Shown: piece after piece, positions 40,649 through 49,027 of the stretch
Numbering within the stretch: position 1 is the first letter of the stretch
Layout of the letters: each line of letters opens with the position of its first letter
Origin: Enterococcus saigonensis
GTDB lineage: Bacteria > Bacillota > Bacilli > Lactobacillales > Enterococcaceae
Length of the DNA: 64,000 nucleotides
Reading direction: 5' to 3'
Assembly (NCBI RefSeq): GCF_011397115.1
Contig: NZ_AP022822.1
Coordinates: 598,501-662,500, forward strand
Notes under the pieces: generated by a model
Databases searched by the model: none
The model's input: only the letters and a program-made list of their open reading frames with translations
Told to the model about the DNA's origin: nothing
Made by a program: the position numbers and the translations under genes

Positions 40649-42538
40649 ATGAAATTTCAACAAAAAATTTTACAGTATAAAAACAAGTTGGCTGTTGTAA
40701 GCGGATTTTTGATTGTAGCTGCGTTTATAAGTAAAGGTATGCATTTTTCAGCAGGGTATGTAGCAGCTATGGTCGTAGCTTCTTTTTTAGGCGGGGTGCC
40801 AATTTTTATCCAAGCGTACCAAGCTTTACGTGTGAAGGTGATTAGTATTGATTTATTAGTTACCATCGCGGTGGTAGGGGCATTTTTAATTGGTGAGTAT
40901 AATGAATCCGCAATTGTGACTTTCCTATTTTTATTTGGCAGTCTCTTAGAGCAAAAAACTTTGCAAAAGACGCGTTCTGCAATCAAGACATTAACACAGA
41001 TGGCACCGACTACAGCTTTTGTCATCAACGAGGGGAAAATTGAAGAAGTTGATGTGGATGAAGTGGATGTTTTGGATCAATTATTAGTCAAAACAGGAGG
41101 ACAAATTCCAGTAGATGGTGTGATAACCAGTGGAGAAGGTTATTTGAATGAGGCCAGTGTCACAGGTGAATCCGCAATTGTACACAAAAAAAGAGGTGAT
41201 TTGGTTTTTGCAGGTACGTTATTAGATAACGGCACGCTCCAAATAGAAGCACAAAAAGTAGGGGAAGACACAACGTTTGGGAAAATTATTGAATTAGTGG
41301 AAGATGCCCAAGACAGTAAATCAAAGGCAGAACGGTTTATTGATCGCTTTGCTAAGTTTTATACACCATTTGTCTTAATTTTAGCTTTAGTAGTGGGACT
41401 GATTAGTCGCGATTTGTCTTTGGCTATTACAATTTTAGTGCTGGGCTGTCCAGGTGCTTTAGTAATCGGTGTGCCGGTTTCTAATGTGGCTGGAATTGGC
41501 AATGGCGCTAAGTTTGGTATTTTATTAAAAGGTGGAGAAGTTTTAGATACTTTTAGTAAAGTGGATACTTTTGTTTTTGATAAGACCGGAACGCTCACAG
41601 CAGGAAAACCTACTGTTGCGGCTTTAGAAAATTATACGGGGAGTAAAGAAGAAAATTTACGGATACTTGCAAGTATTGAAAGCGAATCAGATCATCCTTT
41701 GGGACAAGCGATATTACAATATGCTGCTGTAGAAAAATTTTTAACGGTAGAAAAAACGAATGTAATAAAAGGTAGCGGAATAAAAGCAATAATTGCAGGA
41801 CATGAAGTATTGGTTGGAAATGAAAAGTTACTGCAAGAAGCCGGTGTGAATGTAGAAGATTCTGCAAAAGATCAAATAAACTTACAAGCAATGGGGCATT
41901 CGTTAGTTTATTTGGCAATCGATGGCAAATTAGCTCAGTTGGTGGGAATTAAAGACCAAATTCGTCCTCAGGTAAAGGAAACACTAACCCAATTAAAGAA
42001 GATGGGTGCAGAAAACCTAGTAATGTTAACCGGCGATAATGAAAAAACGGCTGAAATTGTTGGGTCAGAACTTGGTATAACAGAAATTCACGGTGGCTTG
42101 TTACCTTCAGATAAAGCTGCGTTTATTACAAAACTACAAAATGCCGGTCACAAAGTAGCTTTTGTCGGAGACGGCGTGAATGATAGTCCTTCCATTGCTT
42201 TAGCAGATATTGGGATTGCTATGGGAAATGGAACCGATGTTGCAGTAGAAACATCAGATGTCGTTTTAATGAATTCCGATTTTACGAAATTAGTACAAGC
42301 CTATGCTTTAACAAAAAAGACAGTTTGGAATATGAAAGAAAATATTGCGTTGGCAGTGGGAACAGTAGCATTTTTATTAGTAGGACTAATCTTTGGCTAT
42401 ATTTATATGGCTAGCGGCATGTTAGTTCATGAATTAAGTATTTTAGTCGTTATCGCCAATGGAATGCGTTTATTACCATTTAAAGTTGGAAAACTTGATA
42501 GCTATCAAGTATTTGAGGCAAAAGAAGTCTTACAATAA
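40649..42538 (+). CDS. P1B-type heavy-metal transporting ATPase with CPG motif
   Basis: A 629-aa metal-exporting or importing P-type ATPase. Landmarks are the actuator VTGES, the phosphorylation site DKTGT (D311), the HP pair in SDHPLGQ, TGDNEKTA and GDGVNDSP. There are about six to eight membrane helices. The metal-path motif, usually CPC, CPH or SPC, is CPG here (C267-P268-G269). There is no N-terminal metal-binding domain; a separate HMA protein follows. AGGAGG precedes the ATG. Metal and direction are unknown; zinc, iron or cadmium-type export are possibilities. First gene of the operon with HMA, Dps-like and FLP genes. Confidence 0.9.
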   Translation: MKFQQKILQYKNKLAVVSGFLIVAAFISKGMHFSAGYVAAMVVASFLGGVPIFIQAYQALRVKVISIDLLVTIAVVGAFLIGEYNESAIVTFLFLFGSLLEQKTLQKTRSAIKTLTQMAPTTAFVINEGKIEEVDVDEVDVLDQLLVKTGGQIPVDGVITSGEGYLNEASVTGESAIVHKKRGDLVFAGTLLDNGTLQIEAQKVGEDTTFGKIIELVEDAQDSKSKAERFIDRFAKFYTPFVLILALVVGLISRDLSLAITILVLGCPGALVIGVPVSNVAGIGNGAKFGILLKGGEVLDTFSKVDTFVFDKTGTLTAGKPTVAALENYTGSKEENLRILASIESESDHPLGQAILQYAAVEKFLTVEKTNVIKGSGIKAIIAGHEVLVGNEKLLQEAGVNVEDSAKDQINLQAMGHSLVYLAIDGKLAQLVGIKDQIRPQVKETLTQLKKMGAENLVMLTGDNEKTAEIVGSELGITEIHGGLLPSDKAAFITKLQNAGHKVAFVGDGVNDSPSIALADIGIAMGNGTDVAVETSDVVLMNSDFTKLVQAYALTKKTVWNMKENIALAVGTVAFLLVGLIFGYIYMASGMLVHELSILVVIANGMRLLPFKVGKLDSYQVFEAKEVLQ

Positions 42539-42568
42539 GAGCAACAAAACAAGAAAGAAGGATGTCAG

Positions 42569-42796
42569 ATGGAAAAAGTAATTATTCAACTAGGAGCGTT
42601 AACTTGCCCGTCTTGTATGCAAAAAATTGAAAGTGCAGTGAGCCAAGAAGCTGGGGTAGAAAAAGTGAAAGTCTTATTTAACGCCAGCAAAGTGAAAGCA
42701 GAAATTGATGCAAATCAAACGACTGGAGAAACATTAGCAAAAACAATTGAAAAATTAGGTTATGAAGTCCAATCTGTAAAAGTAAAGGAAGCGTAA
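42569..42796 (+). CDS. Free-standing HMA metal-binding protein
   Basis: A 75-aa heavy-metal-associated domain protein with ferredoxin-like fold. The metal site is ALTCPSCMQKIES (C13, C16). It resembles CopZ-type chaperones and the N-terminal domains of P1B ATPases, and the ATPase upstream lacks such a domain. I infer that it delivers metal to that ATPase or senses it. AGAAAGAAGGATG precedes the ATG. It lies 30 nt after the ATPase gene and 3 nt before the next gene. Confidence 0.9.
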   Translation: MEKVIIQLGALTCPSCMQKIESAVSQEAGVEKVKVLFNASKVKAEIDANQTTGETLAKTIEKLGYEVQSVKVKEA

Positions 42797-42799
42797 AAT

Positions 42800-43336
42800 A
42801 TGAATGCAGCAGAAAAATATCAAGCAGAACTCGTACAAAGTGAAAAAGATCATCATACACCAACTGCTGGTGCAATGAGTGGGCACATTTTAGCGAATCT
42901 TTTCATTCAACGTAATAAGTTGCGGCAAGCCAATTACTATTTAAAAGGAACTGCCAAAGGGGTTAGTTCTCAAATAGCAGATACTATAAAAAAAGAAGAC
43001 GAATTGTTTGACCGTCTCAATCGATTGTTGTTAGATGAAGGTGAAGTCATTCCCACGACCACTGCAGAGTTTACTCGCTATACAATGTTAGAAGAAAGCG
43101 GCCAGTTAAAATACGAAACGACAGAGAATATCTTATTTACAGCTGTCCAAGATTTTAATACACAAAATTTATTCGTTACTAGAGGAATTAAACTAGCCGA
43201 AAAAGAAGAAAAATTTGCTTTAGTTGTATTTTTACAAGCATTGTATGGCTGGTTAAAAGCTCAAAGTCGTCTTTTCCAAAGTTTTATTGGCCATGATGCA
43301 TTAGAAGGCTTGTTGGAAGAAGACGAAGAAGATTAG
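42800..43336 (+). CDS. Dps-like ferritin-superfamily protein, degenerate
   Basis: A 178-aa helical protein resembling Dps (DNA-protecting ferritin-like) proteins. The first helix segment NKLRQANYYLKG corresponds to the usual HQ-x-HWYMRG block, and EDELFDRLNRLLLDEGEVIPTT to the DE-x3-ER-LxxLxGxPxxT block. The ferroxidase histidine and glutamate appear replaced (by Ala/Gln and Asp). Iron oxidation may therefore be lost or altered. Located between the HMA protein and the FLP regulator, it may bind metal or DNA under metal or oxidative stress. The family call is moderate. Confidence 0.7.
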   Translation: MNAAEKYQAELVQSEKDHHTPTAGAMSGHILANLFIQRNKLRQANYYLKGTAKGVSSQIADTIKKEDELFDRLNRLLLDEGEVIPTTTAEFTRYTMLEESGQLKYETTENILFTAVQDFNTQNLFVTRGIKLAEKEEKFALVVFLQALYGWLKAQSRLFQSFIGHDALEGLLEEDEED

Positions 43337-43368
43337 TTGTTAATATTATCTTAAAAGGAGGAACTTTC

Positions 43369-44028
43369 ATGGCACATGACCACCTATGTGTTGCATTGGT
43401 ACCGTTGTTTAATCACTTAGACGAAGAAGATCAAAAAAAAATCAATCAATTGGTGCAGCATAAAGTCTTCCAAAAAGGTGAACAAGTCACAACACCTGAC
43501 AAAGAAGCACAACTGGTGATTGTTGCCAGTGGTAATTTGAAAGTGTATCAGTTATCCGCTGCAGGCAGAGAGCAACTTTTGCGAGTGGTGGAACCAGGTG
43601 GCTATGAAGGAGAAAATCTACTTTTTGGAGCTAGTAACAATAATCTATTCAGTGAAGCGCTGCAAAAAACCGAAGTTTGCGTTTTAAAGCAAACAGACTT
43701 TAAACAGTTATTGCTGGATTATCCCGAACTTAGTTTAAAACTTTTGGAAATTAATGCTGAAAAAATGACAAAAGTGGAACAGCAAAGTCAATTTTTAACG
43801 ATGGAGAAAATTGAAGAACGTTTAGCCACGTATTTACTGGATTTGAGTACCGTAGAAAATAGTGACGTTGTTACAATTCCCATGAAAATGAAGGAACTTG
43901 CGGCTTTTTTAGGCACTACTCCGGAGACTCTTTCCCGTAAAATTAAATTGTTGGAAGAAAAACAATTGATTTTACGTCAAGGATACCAATTGACTCTGCG
44001 AGATAAAGAGGGTTTGGAAGACCTATAA
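43369..44028 (+). CDS. FLP-type Crp/Fnr family regulator
   Basis: A 219-aa regulator with an N-terminal cyclic-nucleotide-fold domain (about 10-125) and a C-terminal winged helix (about 145-215; MKELAAFLGTTPETLSRKIKLLEE is the recognition helix). It begins MAHDHLCVALVPLF and has exactly two cysteines, C7 and C104, as in the FLP proteins of Lactobacillus casei and Lactococcus, where the pair forms a redox-sensitive disulfide. There is no Fe-S cysteine cluster. AAAGGAGG precedes the ATG. It probably acts on the box at 40544 and thus on its own operon. Confidence 0.88.
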   Translation: MAHDHLCVALVPLFNHLDEEDQKKINQLVQHKVFQKGEQVTTPDKEAQLVIVASGNLKVYQLSAAGREQLLRVVEPGGYEGENLLFGASNNNLFSEALQKTEVCVLKQTDFKQLLLDYPELSLKLLEINAEKMTKVEQQSQFLTMEKIEERLATYLLDLSTVENSDVVTIPMKMKELAAFLGTTPETLSRKIKLLEEKQLILRQGYQLTLRDKEGLEDL

Positions 44029-44034
44029 GAACAC

Positions 44035-44089
44035 TAAAAAAATGCTGAATAAAGCAAGCAATGTATGCGGCTTTATTCAGCATTTTTTA
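44035..44089 (+). terminator. Terminator of the metal operon
   Basis: AAAAATGCTGAATAAAGC and GCTTTATTCAGCATTTTTT form a strong hairpin with T tail. The following 245 nt to 44335 hold no recognised gene. Confidence 0.9.
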
Positions 44090-44335
44090 GTGGCGAGAAT
44101 ATATTAATTTTTGAAAATTTGATGCTGTAAAATTTAGTGAATCCGATTGCAGTGTATCAATGCTATTAAAATGATTGTCAGCAGAATTTAGGAATGGGCA
44201 ATACTATTAGCTTTGCCGGTAAAAAGTTTAAAATAGAGTGCATTTCTTAGATGAGATAATTTTCATGAAGTCTTTTCACCACCAGTTTTTTTATGTAAAA
44301 TGAAAGCTACGAAAGAAATTTAAAGGAGAAGTGAA

Positions 44336-44677
44336 ATGTCACAATTACCGAAATGTCCAGAATGCGGATCTGAATATACTTATGAAGATCGCGGTTTATT
44401 TGTTTGTCCTGAATGCGGTCATGAATGGAGCGCTTCAAAAGAAGCACAAAAAACAGCAGAGGGCGTAATTGCAAAAGATGCAAACGGCAATTTATTACAA
44501 GATGGCGACAACGTCACTGTGATTAAAGATTTAAAAGTAAAAGGAGCTTCTAATCCTATTAAACAAGGTACAAAAGTAAAAAATATCAGACTTGTTGAAG
44601 GAGACCATAATATTGACTGCAAAGTAGACGGTTTTGGCCCCATGAAATTAAAGTCAGAATTCGTCAAAAAATTATAA
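44336..44677 (+). CDS. YjdM/PhnA-family zinc-ribbon protein
   Basis: A 113-aa protein with an N-terminal zinc ribbon (C7, C10, C24, C27 in CPEC and CPEC pairs) and a C-terminal beta-rich domain (DANGNLLQDGDNVTVIKDLK). This is the PhnA/YjdM family, once tied to alkylphosphonate use. That link is doubtful and the function is unknown. AAGGAG precedes the ATG. Single gene; no phn genes nearby. Confidence 0.93.
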   Translation: MSQLPKCPECGSEYTYEDRGLFVCPECGHEWSASKEAQKTAEGVIAKDANGNLLQDGDNVTVIKDLKVKGASNPIKQGTKVKNIRLVEGDHNIDCKVDGFGPMKLKSEFVKKL

Positions 44678-44772
44678 AATTCCTTCCGATTCTCTTCACA
44701 ATATTTTCATGGATAAAATGGTAAAATAAAGGTAGAAAAGTCTTATTTGATTGTGTGAGGGAGGAAACGACT

Positions 44773-45483
44773 ATGTATGGAATGGGTTATGGCTTTATGC
44801 CGTTTTTTGATCCAACAATGATTTTAGTGATTATCGGTTTGGTGTTATCTGGCATTGCATCAGCCTATGTCAATAGTACTTTTAGGAAGTACGATGAAGT
44901 AAAAAGCCGTAATTATGTTACGGGAACACAAGCTGCTCAATACATCTTGAATGATCAAGGGATTAACGATGTCGGTGTACAAAAAATTGCGGGAAATCTG
45001 ACAGATAATTACAATTCTCAAACAAAAATGTTAAGTCTATCAGAAGCAACGGCCCAATCTACTTCTGTCGCTGCAATTGCCGTTGCCGCCCATGAATGTG
45101 GGCATGCAGTTCAAGACGCAAAAAGTTACATGCCGCTACGTTTGCGGGCGGCCATTGTACCGGTGGCAAACTTTGGTTCCACTTTAGCATTTCCTATTAT
45201 TTTAATTGGTTTTTTCTTAAGTGCCCCCAAACTTGTTACGATTGGACTTTGGGCTTTCTCGTTGGCTTTAATTTTCCAATTGGTGACCTTACCGGTGGAA
45301 TTTAATGCTTCGGCTCGGGCTTTGAAGATTTTGAGTAATGGAAATTTGTTAACAGAAGAAGAATTACCGATGGCACGAAAAGTACTATTTGCCGCAGCCT
45401 TAACGTATGTAGCTGCAGCTGTAGCTACGTTTTTACAACTGCTACGTCTAATTTTAATTTTTGGTGGTAATCGCCGTGATTAA
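44773..45483 (+). CDS. YugP-type zinc metallopeptidase, membrane
   Basis: A 236-aa membrane metalloprotease of the YugP family. The zinc site AAHECGHAVQD (H107-E108-x2-H111) sits after the first membrane segment (about 14-34), with two more helices around 130-170 and one near the C terminus. ATG 44773 is chosen since GAGGGAGG lies about 9 nt upstream. Substrates are unknown. A weak terminator-like hairpin follows the stop. Confidence 0.92.
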   Translation: MYGMGYGFMPFFDPTMILVIIGLVLSGIASAYVNSTFRKYDEVKSRNYVTGTQAAQYILNDQGINDVGVQKIAGNLTDNYNSQTKMLSLSEATAQSTSVAAIAVAAHECGHAVQDAKSYMPLRLRAAIVPVANFGSTLAFPIILIGFFLSAPKLVTIGLWAFSLALIFQLVTLPVEFNASARALKILSNGNLLTEEELPMARKVLFAAALTYVAAAVATFLQLLRLILIFGGNRRD

Positions 45484-45490
45484 GTCTTTA

Positions 45491-45524
45491 AATGCGTAAC
45501 CGATTTGGGTTGCGTATTTTTTTA
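45491..45524 (+). terminator. Terminator after the YugP gene
   Basis: AATGCGTAACC and GGTTGCGTATT pair with two wobble pairs, followed by seven T. Confidence 0.75.
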
Positions 45525-45630
45525 TACAGAATACTCGATGTAAGGCAAATCTTTGCACTATTTTTATAATTTTGACAAAATGGTAAATAAATGAACTGAT
45601 TGCTTTTTACAGTCAAGCTGGAGGAATAAC

Positions 45631-46257
45631 ATGAATAAAAAGGAAATTAGTATTCGCTCTTTTATAGCATTAGTAGGTGTTGCTATTTTGGCACTAGGGG
45701 CAACAACTTTACGTATGGGAAAAGTTGGCTTAGATCCTTATACCTCTACAAATATTGCATTAGGAGAAAAGTTTGGGTTATCATTAGGCGTCTATCAACT
45801 GATGGTAAATATTATTATTTTAGTAGTAATCTTTATCTTGGGAAAAAAATACATCGGTATCGGAACTGTTATCAATATGGTACTGGCAGGATTTTTTATT
45901 GATTTTTATACAGAAATTTTTACCAAATTAGATTTAATTGCCACAAACATCTTTATGCAGCTGCTCTTTTTAATAATCGGTATCTTGCTTTTTAGTTTTG
46001 GTGCGTCGTTGTATATGGGCGCAGAACTTGGTAATGCACCTTATGATGCAATTGCACCCGTTATTGTGGATAAAACAGGTGCACCTTATCGTATTATTCG
46101 CGTTATTCAAGATGTCACTTTTAGTGTGGTGGCTTTTATCTTTGGCGGACCAATTGGAATTGGGACGTTTATCAGTGCCTTTTTAACTGGTCCGTTTATT
46201 AGTTTTTTTGACCAAAAAGTTACCCATCCGGTTGTTAATTCTTTAACAAAAAGGTAG
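45631..46257 (+). CDS. YczE/YitT-like membrane protein
   Basis: A 208-aa protein with about five membrane helices, of the YczE family. Recognised by IRSFIALVGVAILALGATTLRMGKVGLDPYTS at the N terminus (a helix and a GxDP loop) and FGASLYMGAELGNAPYDAI in the middle. Function is not established; YczE was linked to surfactin production in Bacillus. GGAGG precedes the ATG. It is 7 nt before rsmF and probably co-transcribed. A second family member is at 57584. Confidence 0.8.
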   Translation: MNKKEISIRSFIALVGVAILALGATTLRMGKVGLDPYTSTNIALGEKFGLSLGVYQLMVNIIILVVIFILGKKYIGIGTVINMVLAGFFIDFYTEIFTKLDLIATNIFMQLLFLIIGILLFSFGASLYMGAELGNAPYDAIAPVIVDKTGAPYRIIRVIQDVTFSVVAFIFGGPIGIGTFISAFLTGPFISFFDQKVTHPVVNSLTKR

Positions 46258-46264
46258 GAGAAAA

Positions 46265-47638
46265 ATGGAATTACCAAAAGCATTCTATGAAAAATATCAA
46301 AAATTATTGCAAGAGGAAGCAGAAGATTTTTTTGCTGCTTTAACCAAAGGGCGTGTTAGCAAAGGTTATCGACTTAATCCTTCAAAACCGGATTCCTTTG
46401 CAATGCTTACAAAATATGGACCAACCAAAAGAAGAGCTGCTCCTTATGCGACAAATGCATTTTTAGGTAATGTCGGAGGTAAAACGTTATTGCATCAAGC
46501 CGGTTATGTGTACAGTCAAGAACCAAGTGCGATGATAGTTGCAGCGACAGCCGCTATAAAACCAGGAGAAAAAGTATTGGACTTATGTGCGGCACCGGGT
46601 GGAAAGTCCACACAGTTAGCAGCGCAATTAAATGGAGAAGGCTTGTTAGTGGCAAATGAAATTTTTCCTAAACGTGCTAAAGTTTTGTCTGAGAACATTG
46701 AACGTTGGGGGAGTACGAATGTGATTGTCACCAACCATGCTCCCAATGAGTTGGTGACAACTTTCAGCGGTTTTTTTGATTGTGTTGTTGTTGATGCCCC
46801 TTGTTCTGGGGAAGGGATGTTTCGTAAAGATCCCATTGCCATGGACCAATGGCAAGCAGATACATCGCTAAAATGTGCCACACGTCAAAAAGAGATTTTA
46901 ACTGCAGCTGTTAAAATGCTAAGAAATGGTGGAACTCTGGTCTATTCGACTTGTACTTTTTCCCCAGAAGAAAATGAAGAAATTATTAGTTGGTTAGTAA
47001 AGAAGTATCCCTTTACAATTGAAACAATTCCGCAAAAAAATGTAGCTTATGGTCGTCCAGAATGGGGAGATGGCAATCCTGATTTAGTTAAGACAATTCG
47101 CCTATGGCCGCATTTAAATCAAGGCGAAGGACATTTTGTGGCCAAGTTAACTTTTCACGGTGAAAACCCAATTGTGAACAAGAAGAAAAAAGATGGAAAA
47201 ACAAAAATAAGCAAGAAAACCAGCACACTGCTGAATGACTTTAAGCAAAAATTTCCCTTGCCTCAAAATAGTACTCTGCAGATGTTTGGGGATTATGTTT
47301 GGGCTGTACCTCAAGCAGCTCCGGATTTAACGGGCATTAAAGTTTTGCGTAATGGTGTGGAATTAGGCGTATTAAAAAAAGGACGAATGGAACCAAGTTT
47401 TAACTTGGCCATGACCGCTACGCAACAAACGATTTCAGCTTTTCCAATCCTTAAAATTAGTTATACAGATTGGTTACATTATGTTGCTGGCGAAACTTTT
47501 ACAAAAGAAGGGAATGCTGGATGGGTTTTATTATGTGTAGATGAAGTGCCAATAGGTTTTGGTAAACAAGTCCAAGGTATAGTAAAAAATTTTTATCCCA
47601 AAGGACTGCGTTTTAAAGGTGAACCATTAGCAAAATAA
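46265..47638 (+). CDS. rsmF: 16S rRNA m5C methyltransferase (RsmF/NOL1-NOP2-Sun)
   Basis: A 457-aa SAM-dependent RNA cytosine-5 methyltransferase. The SAM loop is VLDLCAAPGGKSTQLAA near 103-119. The catalytic cysteines lie in VDAPCSGEGMFRKDP and YSTCTFSPEENE. After the catalytic core come a linker rich in lysine (NKKKKDGKTKISKK) and a C-terminal RNA-binding part as in RsmF enzymes of lactic bacteria. GTAGGAG precedes the ATG. The exact rRNA position modified cannot be told from sequence. Confidence 0.92.
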   Translation: MELPKAFYEKYQKLLQEEAEDFFAALTKGRVSKGYRLNPSKPDSFAMLTKYGPTKRRAAPYATNAFLGNVGGKTLLHQAGYVYSQEPSAMIVAATAAIKPGEKVLDLCAAPGGKSTQLAAQLNGEGLLVANEIFPKRAKVLSENIERWGSTNVIVTNHAPNELVTTFSGFFDCVVVDAPCSGEGMFRKDPIAMDQWQADTSLKCATRQKEILTAAVKMLRNGGTLVYSTCTFSPEENEEIISWLVKKYPFTIETIPQKNVAYGRPEWGDGNPDLVKTIRLWPHLNQGEGHFVAKLTFHGENPIVNKKKKDGKTKISKKTSTLLNDFKQKFPLPQNSTLQMFGDYVWAVPQAAPDLTGIKVLRNGVELGVLKKGRMEPSFNLAMTATQQTISAFPILKISYTDWLHYVAGETFTKEGNAGWVLLCVDEVPIGFGKQVQGIVKNFYPKGLRFKGEPLAK

Positions 47639-47827
47639 AACGAAGGCTAAAACGTATTTCAGTTGTGGGCTTTTTTGTATGTTCTGGCAAAATCGACGAG
47701 CAAAAAAGAATAAGAAAAATTTAGCATGTCGTTGCTTTTTGTCTGTGAAAGCCCTTTTGGTTTTGCTATTTTTTTCTCTGTGCTATGATGAAGTAGTAGA
47801 AAAGTTCTTAAAAGAGGGGCTGAAAAA

Positions 47828-48163
47828 ATGAAAAATAAGACAAAAGTAACAATTGGCTTAAGTATTGCGGCAGTGGCTGGTATTACTACCGCGGTAATTG
47901 CATCTGATGCTGTAATTAACAAGATTCGTCATAAAAAAGATCGCTACAAAGTAAAACGATTTGTTGACGATAAGTTTGATGGTAATGAAAAACTACTGTC
48001 TGTTGTCGATAATTTATCAGATACAGAGTTGGATTCGTTGATGAATGTCATGAAAAAAATTAAATCAGGTCGTAAGCAAATTTCTGTTTACGGGGATTCA
48101 TTAAAAGAAACAACTGAAAGCTTAAAAGATAAATTAAGTGGTTTGATTGATCAAATTGTTTAA
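47828..48163 (+). CDS. Hypothetical protein with one N-terminal membrane helix
   Basis: A 111-aa protein. Residues 6-29 (KVTIGLSIAAVAGITTAVIASDAV) form a membrane anchor or uncleaved signal. The rest is charged and helical (VKRFVDDKFDGNEKLLSVVDNLSD and on), probably cytoplasmic or at the membrane face. I do not recognise a family. GAGGGG lies about 8 nt before the ATG. Single gene followed by a strong terminator. Confidence 0.8.
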   Translation: MKNKTKVTIGLSIAAVAGITTAVIASDAVINKIRHKKDRYKVKRFVDDKFDGNEKLLSVVDNLSDTELDSLMNVMKKIKSGRKQISVYGDSLKETTESLKDKLSGLIDQIV

Positions 48164-48169
48164 AAAGAT

Positions 48170-48212
48170 GAAAAGAGAGACCGATCGGGATCGTCGGCCT
48201 CTCTTTTTTATT
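48170..48212 (+). terminator. Terminator after the 111-aa gene
   Basis: AAAAGAGAG and CTCTCTTTTTT flank an inner CCGA/TCGG stem. Confidence 0.9.
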
Positions 48213-48228
48213 TTATAAAGTTTTATTG

Positions 48229-48262
48229 CAAAAAAAAAAAAGCGAAACCAAAGTCTCGCTTA
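48229..48262 (-). terminator. Terminator of the SRP RNA gene
   Basis: On the - strand AAGCGAGACTTTGGTTTCGCTT forms a hairpin followed by about ten T. Confidence 0.85.
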
Positions 48263-48269
48263 AGTTCTG

Positions 48270-48361
48270 TTTAATCAGACACATGGCAGATCCTGCTTAG
48301 TGCTGCTTCCTTCCAGATCTGACACAATTCACAAGCCTGCCATTGTCCTAGCCTTGCGGCA
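48270..48361 (-). ncRNA. ffs: Signal recognition particle RNA (small bacterial 4.5S type)
   Basis: On the - strand the universally conserved SRP domain IV is clear: GTCAGATCTGGAAGGAAGCA followed by GCACTAAGC. Flanking arms GGACAATGGCAGG and CCTGCCAT-like segments pair to make the long hairpin. The ends are estimated from the promoter and terminator; there is no Alu domain, so it is the short form. It binds Ffh and targets membrane proteins. It lies next to tadA, a common arrangement in Firmicutes. Confidence 0.92.
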
Positions 48362-48367
48362 AAAACT

Positions 48368-48396
48368 AGTATAGCGTATTTAAACAATTTTGGCTA
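48368..48396 (-). promoter_or_regulatory. SRP RNA promoter
   Basis: On the - strand: -35 TAGCCA, 17-bp spacer, -10 TATACT (48368-48373 on the + strand as AGTATA). The predicted start agrees with the RNA 5' end near 48361. Confidence 0.6.
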
Positions 48397-48412
48397 GTCT
48401 TTTTCTAAAGTT

Positions 48413-48943
48413 TTATTCAAATTCTGCTTCTGATGTTCGTTGCCGCAATTTTTTCTCTGCTTTACGTTTTGCGCGTAGTTCGCGGAAAAAGTCAGTTAAG
48501 ATTTGACTACAGTCACCTTGTAAAATGCCACCTTCCACATAAGACCAGTGATTAAAGCGTTCATCAGTCAAAATTGTTAGTAGTGATCCGGCAGCACCAC
48601 CTTTTGGATCATAAGCACCAAAGTAAACTTCTTCCACCCGAGCGAGTTGCATTGCCCCGCTGCACATGGGACAAGGTTCCAGTGTGACAAATAATTGGCT
48701 ACGTTCTAAACGCCAGCTATCAACATTTTGGCAAGCTTCTCGAATAGCCAACATCTCAGCATGAGCAGTTGCATCTTGGTCTGCTTCTCTGCGATTATAA
48801 CCACAACCGATAACTTCACCGTCCAAAATAACTACAGCACCAATAGGAACTTCGCCAATGGCTTGGGCTTTTTTTGCCTGTTCCAGCGCTAGAAGCATAT
48901 ATTTTTCTTTGGCTCTAGTATCTAAAGTACTGCTTTTTTTCAC
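48413..48943 (-). CDS. tadA: tRNA adenosine-34 deaminase
   Basis: A 176-aa zinc deaminase that converts A34 to inosine in tRNA-Arg(ACG). The zinc and proton-shuttle motif is TAHAEMLAIREAC, and the second zinc motif is LEPCPMCSGAM. I prefer GTG 48943, 6 nt after GAGGTG; an ATG at 48970 would place the ribosome site inside the gene. It is upstream of the SRP RNA gene on the same strand. A strong hairpin lies in its 5' region (48993-49027). Confidence 0.93.
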   Translation of the reverse strand: MKKSSTLDTRAKEKYMLLALEQAKKAQAIGEVPIGAVVILDGEVIGCGYNRREADQDATAHAEMLAIREACQNVDSWRLERSQLFVTLEPCPMCSGAMQLARVEEVYFGAYDPKGGAAGSLLTILTDERFNHWSYVEGGILQGDCSQILTDFFRELRAKRKAEKKLRQRTSEAEFE

Positions 48944-48992
48944 AATTTTCACCTCACTGAATTTTAGCATTTTTTTATAAGAGACAAAAGAG

Positions 48993-49027
48993 GCACCCTA
49001 GCAAAATTGGCAGTTTTACTAGGGTGC
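48993..49027 (-). other. Strong hairpin upstream of tadA
   Basis: GCACCCTAG and CTAGGGTGC with an inner AAAA/TTTT stem. On the - strand it is followed by CTCTTTTGTC, so it resembles a terminator or attenuator placed before tadA. No minus-strand gene lies just upstream. Confidence 0.5.

Noticed and set aside
40649..42538. Potassium-transporting KdpB or calcium ATPase
   Set aside because: The Cys-Pro membrane motif, helix layout and partner HMA gene mark the heavy-metal P1B group.
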